The notes under the pieces: generated by a model
Told to the model about the DNA's origin: nothing
The model's database searches: none
The model's input: the letters and a program-made list of their open reading frames with translations, nothing else
Shown: positions 25,842-32,218 of the stretch, in pieces
How positions within the stretch are numbered: the stretch's first letter is position 1
How the letters are laid out: each line of letters begins with the position of its first letter
Program-made: the position numbers and the translations under genes
NCBI RefSeq assembly: GCF_006335005.1
Contig: NZ_VDMP01000024.1
Coordinates: 321,091 to 357,610 of the forward strand
Direction: 5' to 3'
Origin: Nocardioides albidus
Lineage (GTDB): Bacteria > Actinomycetota > Actinomycetes > Propionibacteriales > Nocardioidaceae
Length of the DNA stretch: 36,520 bases

Positions 25842-26603
25842 ATGTTCCACCACGACCACGAGCAGGCCGACGCCGAGCTCGAGACCGGCACCCGCGGACG
25901 CCGGGACAGCGTCGACCCGCTGCTGATGAAGGCCGCGACGGCGGGACGCTCCGACGTGCTCGGGACCTCCGGCATGCTCGGCCTGCAGCGCTCCGCCGGC
26001 AACGCCGCCGCCTCGGGCGTCGTGGAAGAGGAGCGCTCGCCGGTCCACGACGTCATCGCCGGCAGCGGTTCGGCCCTCGACGACGGGGTCCGCGCCGACA
26101 TGGAGGCCCGGATCGGCCACGACTTCAGCGATGTGCGGGTGCACACCGGCGACGCGGCGGACGCGTCGGCCCGGTCCGTCAGCGCCCACGCCTACACCGT
26201 GGGCAACAACATCGTGTTCCAGCGCGGCAGCTACGACCCCGGCTCCACACAGGGCCAGACCCTGCTCGCACACGAGCTCACCCATGTCGTCCAGCAACGC
26301 ACCGGTCCCGTCGACGGCACCCCTGCCGCCGGCGGGGTCTCGGTGAGCGATCCCTCCGACCGCTTCGAGGTCGAGGCCGCCGCGAACGCCGAGCACGTGA
26401 TGAGCCGACCCGCACCGGCCCCCACCGACGCGGTCCAGGCCGCACACGACGACTCGATGGGCGAGGTCCGGCCGGCCGTCCAGAGGGAGGCCGGAGGCGG
26501 CGAGTCCGAGGAGGAGGAGCTCCAGGCGTCGCACGACGCGTCGCTCGGACCGGTCCAGCGCACGGAATCGGGCGAGGCCGAGGAAGAGGAGGCCGAGGGC
26601 TGA
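25842..26603 (+). CDS. DUF4157 'eCIS core' metallopeptidase-like protein (253 aa)
   Basis: ATG 25842 has GGAGG at 25832-25836. Residues about 79-153 form the DUF4157 domain: ARIGHDFSDVRVHTG, AYTVGNNIVFQRGSY, then LLAHELTHVVQQR with the zinc motif HELTH at 144-148. A likely third ligand is Glu178 in FEVEAAANA. Residues 45-56 carry the short signature MLGLQRSAGNAA, also found in the next gene. The C-terminal 75 residues are acidic and disordered, with two VQR motifs (AVQREAG, PVQRTES). DUF4157 is one of the most frequent eCIS-associated domains. Roles in processing, loading or as cargo have been suggested; the sequence does not decide. It begins a new transcript or sub-operon after a 128-bp gap. 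Confidence 0.92.
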   Translation: MFHHDHEQADAELETGTRGRRDSVDPLLMKAATAGRSDVLGTSGMLGLQRSAGNAAASGVVEEERSPVHDVIAGSGSALDDGVRADMEARIGHDFSDVRVHTGDAADASARSVSAHAYTVGNNIVFQRGSYDPGSTQGQTLLAHELTHVVQQRTGPVDGTPAAGGVSVSDPSDRFEVEAAANAEHVMSRPAPAPTDAVQAAHDDSMGEVRPAVQREAGGGESEEEELQASHDASLGPVQRTESGEAEEEEAEG

Positions 26604-26638
26604 GCCCGGACGGCTGACGACGGCGTCTGGGGTTCGCC

Positions 26639-29392
26639 ATGACCGCGGCCCGCGACCTCGAGACGACGCCGGCGCCGACCCCTCGGGTCGAGGCCGCGCC
26701 TCGTCGTACGACGGCGCCCCGGGGACCCGCCGCAATGCTCGCGCTGCAGCGCGCGGCCGGCAACCGTGCGGTGACCTCCGCCGTCCAACGGGGGGCTGTC
26801 GGTCCGGCAGCGGTGGCAACCGCTCCGGTCGCGGAGGCCGGGGTCGCGCCCGTCGAGGCCGAGACGTCCGTGATGTCGCAGGGTGCCCCTCGGGTGCAGC
26901 GGGGGTACCTCGACGACCTGGCTGCCGGGGCCCGGCGCTCGGCGATGGAGGCGGTCTCGAACTACGCCAAGCGGATGCCGGGCTACGACCTGCTCTGCAT
27001 GGTGCTCGGCAAGGACGTGATCAGCGACGCGCCGGTGCCGCGCAGCGCGGCCGGCCTGATCGACGGCGTCCTCGGGCTGATCCCCGGCGCGGACAAGGTG
27101 CGGGCCAACCTGCAGGAGTCCGGTGCGACCGAGAAGGCCGGCCAGTGGCTGGAGACCGAGGTGCCGAAGCTCGGGCTGAACTGGGAGACCATCAAGGCTC
27201 TCTTCCGCACCGCGTGGGACGCCCTCGACATCACCGACATCGCCGATCCCGCCGGCGCCTTCCGCAAGATCCAGGGCATCTTCGGCCCTCCGCTGGGCCG
27301 GTTGCGCGACTTCGCCCTGGCGGCCGGCAAGAAGGCGCTGGAGTTCGTCTTCGAGGGCGCGCTGTCGCTGGCCGGCGGCGCCGGCGCCGCGGTGATGGGC
27401 GTCATCAAGCGCGCAGGCGGCGTCTTCGACCAGATCGTCGCGAACCCGATGGGCTTCCTCGGCAACCTCGTCAGCGCCGTGCGCGGCGGTCTCGGCAACT
27501 TCGTGACGAACATCGGCACCCACCTGAAGAACGGACTCGTCGCGTGGCTGACCGGATCGCTCGGCGGGGTCATCCGGATCCCGGAGAGGTTCGACCTGCG
27601 CGGCATCCTCGGCATGGCGCTCGACTTCCTCGGCCTCACCTGGGCCAAGGTCAAGGGCAAGCTCGGGGCTCTTGTCGGCGCCGACACGATGGACATGCTC
27701 GAGAAGGGCGTCGACAAGCTGGCTCAGGGCGCTGGCTTCATCGGGGACCTCTTCAAGCGCGGCCTCTCGGCCATCACGGACCGGATCTCGGAGTTCGCCG
27801 GCGGACTGGTCGGCCAGGTCATGGACGGCATCAAGGAGTGGGTCGCCAAGTCCGTCGTCGGGGCCGCGATCACCAAGCTGATCTCGATGTTCAACCCGGC
27901 CGGCGCGGTCATCCAGGCGATCATCGCGATCTACAACACCGTGCAGTTCTTCATCGAGCGCGGCCAGCAGATCGCCTCGCTGGCGTCGGCGATCTTCGAC
28001 TCCATCGCCGAGATCGCCTCGGGCAACATCGGCAAGGCCGTCGAATGGGTCGAGGGCGCACTCGGCCGGGCCGTCCCCGTGGCGCTCGGCTTCCTGTCCC
28101 GGCTCATCGGCATCGGCGACATCGCCGAGCCCGTACGGGGCGTCATCACCAGGGTGCAGGGCGTCGTCGATCAGGCACTCGACAAGGCCATGGCCTGGGT
28201 CGCGAAGGCCGGAGCGCCGATCTTCGCGATGGTGCGGCGGGTCGCCGGTCGGATCCGCGCGGGCATGGACTCGGCGCGCGCGTGGGTGCGTGGTCAGGCC
28301 GATCGGGTCAGGCGGGGAGCTCGGGGCCTGGCCGAACGGCTGGGCCTGGTCCGGCACCCGTTCACCGCTGGCAGCGAAGCCCACACCCTCAGCATCGAGG
28401 AGCGCTCAGGCCGCATCCTCCTTGCGTCCAGTGACCCCCAGCCGGTCGAGATCAAGATCGGGCAGCGGTACGACGCCCTGCGTGCGCGCTGGACGGAGGT
28501 CGGAACCGACGGGCAACAACACCGCCAACTCCCGGACCGCGCCACCTTCGTCGCCCGGGTCGCGGGGCAGGTGCGCGACGCCGAGAGCCGGATCCGCGCT
28601 GCTGGCGAAGGCGCTCCCGCCGTCGCGCGAGCGAAGTTCGCGGCGCTAGGCCCCCTGATCTCCGACGTCCTCGTGGACTTGTCCAGTACGGGTTCCACTC
28701 CTACGCCGGCGGGTGCGGGGGTCGTCCCGAACCTGGGCAGGATCGCACCCTGGAGCCAGAACAAGAACTCGAACCGGAAGGACCCGAAGCCGGAACGGTG
28801 GCTCGAATCGGAGCACGTGATCGACCATGACACCCTGTCGACCCTTGCGGTGACTGCCGGCTTCCGGCCGCTGACCGCGGCAGACAAGAACCGGCAGCAC
28901 ACGATCATGATCTACAAGTCCGCCGCCAACAAGAAGAACACCGGGGCGGGCGGCGCGCTCAGTTTCGGGAGCAGTGCCTTCGGCATCGCAGACGAGGGAG
29001 CCCCGTCGCTCGGCGGCCAGAACGAGGAGAGCCGTCGGCGCCGAGCGCAGGACGCTGAACGTGCCCGGCTCATCGCGGCTGGAGAGGATCCGAGCCAGCA
29101 TGTCAGGTCGATTCAGCAGGCCGGGGTGAGAGCAGTCGCCGACTGGCGGGCCAGGGCCACCGCGGCGGCAGGGCAGAACCGTGCGTCGTTCCGGACCCGC
29201 ATCGGCGCGGTTCTCGGGGCGTTGGTCGGCAAGCTCGCGGGCATCGTTCGCCAGGACCACACGGGCGAGGCGAAGCTCACGGCTCGGGGCCACCCGGACA
29301 TCCGTCCCAACGAGGACCAGATCCGGGACGCGGCAAGTCGACAGGTGCTGGATGTGGTCGACTCGTTGGTAGATCGTGGCGGCGAGGGTTGA
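26639..29392 (+). CDS. Candidate eCIS cargo/effector: LQR-AGN leader, helical midsection, variable C-terminal domain (917 aa)
   Basis: ATG 26639 lies 35 bp after the DUF4157 gene; the ribosome site is weak (TGGGG). Residues 33-51 read MLALQRAAGNRAVTSAVQR, the signature shared with the DUF4157 protein. Residues about 85-555 are glycine-rich amphipathic helices (NPMGFLGNLVSAVRGGLGNF, VTNIGTHLKNGLVAWLTG), a layout I recognise from large eCIS-associated proteins. From about residue 575 the codon use changes (CAA, CTA, GTA, TTG, GAT), and a Lys/Arg/Asn-rich domain follows. It holds ESEHVIDHD (723-731) and N751-x-x-H754 leading into TIMIYK, with N764 and N767, which could be a His-Me/HNH-like nuclease core. 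No known toxin family can be named. I infer an injected toxin with an exchangeable C-terminus. No immunity gene is evident beside it. Confidence 0.75.
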   Translation: MTAARDLETTPAPTPRVEAAPRRTTAPRGPAAMLALQRAAGNRAVTSAVQRGAVGPAAVATAPVAEAGVAPVEAETSVMSQGAPRVQRGYLDDLAAGARRSAMEAVSNYAKRMPGYDLLCMVLGKDVISDAPVPRSAAGLIDGVLGLIPGADKVRANLQESGATEKAGQWLETEVPKLGLNWETIKALFRTAWDALDITDIADPAGAFRKIQGIFGPPLGRLRDFALAAGKKALEFVFEGALSLAGGAGAAVMGVIKRAGGVFDQIVANPMGFLGNLVSAVRGGLGNFVTNIGTHLKNGLVAWLTGSLGGVIRIPERFDLRGILGMALDFLGLTWAKVKGKLGALVGADTMDMLEKGVDKLAQGAGFIGDLFKRGLSAITDRISEFAGGLVGQVMDGIKEWVAKSVVGAAITKLISMFNPAGAVIQAIIAIYNTVQFFIERGQQIASLASAIFDSIAEIASGNIGKAVEWVEGALGRAVPVALGFLSRLIGIGDIAEPVRGVITRVQGVVDQALDKAMAWVAKAGAPIFAMVRRVAGRIRAGMDSARAWVRGQADRVRRGARGLAERLGLVRHPFTAGSEAHTLSIEERSGRILLASSDPQPVEIKIGQRYDALRARWTEVGTDGQQHRQLPDRATFVARVAGQVRDAESRIRAAGEGAPAVARAKFAALGPLISDVLVDLSSTGSTPTPAGAGVVPNLGRIAPWSQNKNSNRKDPKPERWLESEHVIDHDTLSTLAVTAGFRPLTAADKNRQHTIMIYKSAANKKNTGAGGALSFGSSAFGIADEGAPSLGGQNEESRRRRAQDAERARLIAAGEDPSQHVRSIQQAGVRAVADWRARATAAAGQNRASFRTRIGAVLGALVGKLAGIVRQDHTGEAKLTARGHPDIRPNEDQIRDAASRQVLDVVDSLVDRGGEG

Positions 29393-29416
29393 GGCACGGC
29401 GCCGCCTGACCCCCTC

Positions 29417-29432
29417 GTGCCCCATCGGGCAC
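29417..29432. promoter_or_regulatory. GTGCCC-CATC-GGGCAC palindrome upstream of the sheath gene
   Basis: Six-base arms flank CATC. The 14-base core TGCCCCATCGGGCA differs by one base from the core of the palindrome at 25737-25754, and the distance to the shared 12-bp motif is nearly equal (57 versus 56 bases). I infer a binding site for one regulator at both sites. Confidence 0.5.
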
Positions 29433-29488
29433 CTCTCCCTTCCTTCCCGGCCGTCCCGGGGGACGTGTTCGGCGCGAGGCTGCGGCGG

Positions 29489-29500
29489 GAGGCTGGAGAC
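29489..29500 (+). promoter_or_regulatory. 12-bp motif GAGGCTGGAGAC, copy 2
   Basis: Identical to 25809-25820. It lies 34 bases before the sheath ATG and is separate from the GAGGAGG ribosome site. Confidence 0.5.
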
Positions 29501-29534
29501 CCCCCAGTTCCAGTGCACTCATCGAGGAGGCACC

Positions 29535-31088
29535 ATGCCCACCTATCTCTCGCCCGGGGTCTACGTCGAGGAGGTCCCGGCGGGATCGCGGCCCATCGAA
29601 GGGGTGGGCACGTCGGTGGCCGCCTTCGTCGGCCTGGCCGCCAAGGGGCCGGTCAACGAGCCGACGCTGGTGTCCAACTGGACCCAGTTCACCGAGAGCT
29701 TCGGCGACTTCGTCGAGAGCTCCTATCTCGCCCACTCCGTCTACGGCTGGTTCCTCAACGGAGGCGGCAACTGCTTCGTCGTACGGATCGCACCGAGCAG
29801 CGGCAACGGGAACGGCACCGCACCGAAGGCCATCGAGGCCCCGAAGCAGGCGGTGATCGGTGGCTATCGGGTCAGCTCGATCGCGAAGGGCGCCAACGCG
29901 CCGAAGGACGTCCAGGTCAGTGTCGAGCCGGCAAGCGGCGAGAACGCCCCGGACGACGACTTCAAGCTCGTCGTGCTCGTCGACGGCAAGGTCGCCGAGA
30001 CCTTCGACAACGTCACCACCAAGGCCGGCAACAACAACGTCGCCACCAAGGTGAAGGCGCAGTCGAAAGTGATCCTTCTGGAAGAGGTCTCGGAGGGGAG
30101 CGGGCTGACTCCGATCGCCAAGGGGCAGACCGACCTGGTCGAGCCGGCGCCGGAGCCGGTCGCGCCGAGCACCGACAGCCTGGGGGCAGCCGACTACGTC
30201 GGCGATGTCGCGAAGCGCACCGGCTTCGGCGGCCTGGAGGCGGTCGACGAGGTGACCATGGTCGCCGTACCGGACCTCGCCGCGGCCCTCGAGAACGGCG
30301 CCATCGACCTGGAGACCTTCAAGGCCGTCCAACTGGGCATGATCGCGCACTGCGAGCTGATGGGCGACCGGATCGCCATCCTCGACACCCCACCGGGCCT
30401 CAACGCCCAGCAGGTGCACCAGTGGCGCCAGAAGGACGCCGGCTACGACTCGAAGTTCGCCGCGCTCTACTGGCCGTGGGTGCAGGTCTTCGACCCGGTG
30501 TCGGGGTCCAACAAGTACGTGCCCCCGTCGGGCCACATGGCCGGCGTCTGGGCCCGCAGCGACGACACACGCGGCGTACACAAGGCCCCGGCCAACGAGG
30601 TCGTCCGCGGCGCGGTCTCGCTGCAGACCCAGATCACGAAGGCCGAGCACGACCTGCTCAACCCGGTCGGCATCAACTGCATCCGGACCTTCCCCGGGCG
30701 CGGCGTCCGGGTGTGGGGCGCACGCACCCTCTCCAGCGACGCCGAGTGGCGCTATCTCAACGTGCGCCGGCTCTTCAACTACCTCGAGGAGTCCATCCTG
30801 ATGGGCACCCAGTGGGTCGTCTTCGAGCCCAACGACCACCAACTGTGGGCCCGGATCCGCCGTACGATCAGCGCCTTCCTGATCAACGAGTGGCGCAAGG
30901 GCGCACTCTTCGGCACCACCGCGGACGAGGCCTTCTTCGTCAAGTGCGACGACGAGACCAACCCCGCCGAGGGCATCGACGCGGGCCAGGTGGTCTGCCA
31001 GATCGGGATCGCGCCGGTGAAGCCGGCCGAGTTCGTCATCTTCCAGCTGTCGCAGTTCTCCGGCGGCACCAGCCTCGTGTCCGAGTGA
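29535..31088 (+). CDS. eCIS contractile sheath protein (phage tail sheath family, 517 aa)
   Basis: ATG 29535 follows GAGGAGG with four bases between. The N-terminus (PTYLSPGVYVEEVPAGSRPI, then VGTSVAAFVGLAAKGPVN) is diagnostic of tail sheath proteins. Residues about 95-215 form an Ala/Lys/Glu-rich insert domain. The C-terminal half has the conserved core: RGVHKAPANEVVRGAVSLQ, LNPVGINCIRTFPGRGVRVW, ARTLSSDAEWRYLNVRRLFN and QWVVFEPND. It ends in the GIAPVKPAEFVIFQL strand that links neighbouring subunits. Only one sheath gene is in the window, unlike PVC with its several sheath paralogues. It is the major particle subunit and is expected to be strongly expressed. Confidence 0.97.
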   Translation: MPTYLSPGVYVEEVPAGSRPIEGVGTSVAAFVGLAAKGPVNEPTLVSNWTQFTESFGDFVESSYLAHSVYGWFLNGGGNCFVVRIAPSSGNGNGTAPKAIEAPKQAVIGGYRVSSIAKGANAPKDVQVSVEPASGENAPDDDFKLVVLVDGKVAETFDNVTTKAGNNNVATKVKAQSKVILLEEVSEGSGLTPIAKGQTDLVEPAPEPVAPSTDSLGAADYVGDVAKRTGFGGLEAVDEVTMVAVPDLAAALENGAIDLETFKAVQLGMIAHCELMGDRIAILDTPPGLNAQQVHQWRQKDAGYDSKFAALYWPWVQVFDPVSGSNKYVPPSGHMAGVWARSDDTRGVHKAPANEVVRGAVSLQTQITKAEHDLLNPVGINCIRTFPGRGVRVWGARTLSSDAEWRYLNVRRLFNYLEESILMGTQWVVFEPNDHQLWARIRRTISAFLINEWRKGALFGTTADEAFFVKCDDETNPAEGIDAGQVVCQIGIAPVKPAEFVIFQLSQFSGGTSLVSE

Positions 31089-31149
31089 CCGACCCAGCAC
31101 CCACCCACCCGGCCGTGAACCAGCGCGGCACCAGCAAGGAGGCATCAAG

Positions 31150-31596
31150 ATGGGACTCGCAGATCCGCTCGACTCCAGCCCGGCGAACGGCTTCATCGTG
31201 ACCGTTGACGGGATCCAGATCCCGAAGGTCAACGAGGTCAGCGGCCTGAAGTCGGAGGTCGACAAGATCGAGCTCAAGCAGCAGACCAGCGACGGCAAGT
31301 ACGTCGTCCGTCAGCTGATCGGGCGCCCGAAGGCGGGGGAGTTCTCCGTCACCCGCGGCCTGACCGACAGCAAGACGATCACGGACTGGCTCAAGACCGT
31401 GGCCGAGGGTGACGTCGCCGGCGCTCGCAAGACGGCGAGTGTCCAGCTGCTCGACTTCGCCGGTGCGCCGATCAAGACCTACAACTTCACCAACTGCTGG
31501 GTGAAGTCGGTCGAGATCAACGCGTTGAAGGCCGGTGCCACCGAGCAGGCGACCGAGAAGTTCACGATCTGTTACGACGAAGTGTCCGTCTCCTGA
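31150..31596 (+). CDS. eCIS inner tube protein (Pvc1/gp19-like, 148 aa)
   Basis: ATG 31150 is preceded by AAGGAGG. The length and pattern match the T4-like tail-tube family: GFIVTVDGIQIPKVNEVSGL, a KIELKQQ strand, GKYVVRQLIGRPKAGEFSVT, and a final FTNCWVKSVEINALKAGATE. This is the stacked hexamer tube within the sheath. The C-terminus is short, as for the main tube subunit. The stop shares one base with the next start (TGATG at 31594-31598). Confidence 0.95.
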   Translation: MGLADPLDSSPANGFIVTVDGIQIPKVNEVSGLKSEVDKIELKQQTSDGKYVVRQLIGRPKAGEFSVTRGLTDSKTITDWLKTVAEGDVAGARKTASVQLLDFAGAPIKTYNFTNCWVKSVEINALKAGATEQATEKFTICYDEVSVS

Positions 31597-32060
31597 TGAA
31601 GCGCGGACCTGCGCCTGTCATCGACCCTGCGCCGTCCTTCGACCCGGCGACCGGGCCCGAGGTGCGCGCCTCGCGGCCGGAGCGGGAGACGATGCGCACG
31701 GAGTTCGACTTCGAGCTGCCGCGGGGATATGTCGACCGGGACGGCGTCGTCCACCGGCACGGCTCGATGCGCCTGGCGACGGCCCGCGACGAGTTGCTGC
31801 CGCTCTACGACGAGCGGGTGCAGGAGAACCCGGCCTTCACGACCGTGGTCCTTCTCGGCCGGGTGATCACCCGGCTGGGCACCGTCGGCACGATCAACGC
31901 GCAGGTCGTCGAGAACATGTTCGCCAGCGACGTGGCCTTCCTGCAGGACTTCTACCGGCGGATCAACGCGGAGGGACACACGCGGGCCGCCGTGACCTGC
32001 CCGGGCTGCTCCCACCGCTTCACGATCGACCTCGCGGGTGGGCGCCTGGGGGAATCGTGA
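31596..32060 (+). CDS. Phage tail-assembly-like eCIS protein (154 aa)
   Basis: ATG 31596 overlaps the tube stop. An internal ATG at 31692 (MRTEFDFELPRGYVD) is also possible and would drop a 32-residue Pro-rich leader. Residues 33-130 (FDFELPRGYVDRDGVVH, MRLATARDELLPLYD, VVLLGRVITRLG, ASDVAFLQDFYRRIN) resemble the small tail-assembly proteins of contractile phages. A CPGC motif near the end is a possible half metal site. Its stop overlaps the DUF6760 start in the -1 frame, with a run of five G just before. Function in eCIS is not established; assembly or baseplate accessory is inferred. Confidence 0.75.
   Translation: MKRGPAPVIDPAPSFDPATGPEVRASRPERETMRTEFDFELPRGYVDRDGVVHRHGSMRLATARDELLPLYDERVQENPAFTTVVLLGRVITRLGTVGTINAQVVENMFASDVAFLQDFYRRINAEGHTRAAVTCPGCSHRFTIDLAGGRLGES
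32048..32052 (+). other. G5 run at a -1 frame overlap: possible programmed frameshift site
   Basis: The zero-frame codons are CTG GGG GAA TCG TGA. A -1 slip in the G run would read GGG GGA ATC GTG ACG and continue into the DUF6760 frame, giving a fusion of about 205 residues. The same GGGGGA could instead be the ribosome site for GTG 32057. The sequence fits both readings. Confidence 0.3.
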
Positions 32061-32215
32061 CGTACGCACCCCAGCGGATCTACGAGGAGGTCGCGTACGT
32101 CGCCTATCACTTCCACTGGGGCCTGCAGGACATCCTCGACCTCGAGCACCCGCAGCGCCTGCGCTTCGTCAGCGAGATCGCCAGCATCAACACGCGCCTC
32201 GCCGAGGAGCGATGA
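32057..32215 (+). CDS. DUF6760 family small eCIS protein (52 aa)
   Basis: GTG 32057 overlaps the previous stop (GTGA). The protein reads TYAPQRIYEEVAYVAYHFHW, then DILDLEHPQRLRFVSEI and a short helical tail, which is the DUF6760 signature as I know it (RLYEEVAFVAYHFHW type). These tiny proteins sit between the tube and spike genes of actinobacterial eCIS loci. The function is unknown. Confidence 0.85.
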   Translation: MTYAPQRIYEEVAYVAYHFHWGLQDILDLEHPQRLRFVSEIASINTRLAEER

Positions 32216-32218
32216 CCC

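Larger units (their letters stand above)
29393..29534 (+). promoter_or_regulatory. Intergenic region before the sheath gene
   Basis: No gene fits in these 142 bp. A GGCGGCG/CGCCGCC 7-bp inverted repeat (29378-29384 and 29400-29406) straddles the effector stop and may be a weak terminator. Then come the palindrome core at 29417-29432, an imperfect GTCCC-GG-GGGAC palindrome at 29453-29464, the 12-bp motif at 29489-29500, CAGTGCACT at 29511-29519, and a strong GAGGAGG at 29524-29530. Confidence 0.5.

Noticed and set aside
27001..28350. Transmembrane pore reading of the effector's helical middle region
   Set aside because: The helices are amphipathic and Gly-rich with regular Lys/Arg/Asp; none is a clear 20-residue hydrophobic span, so I do not call membrane segments.
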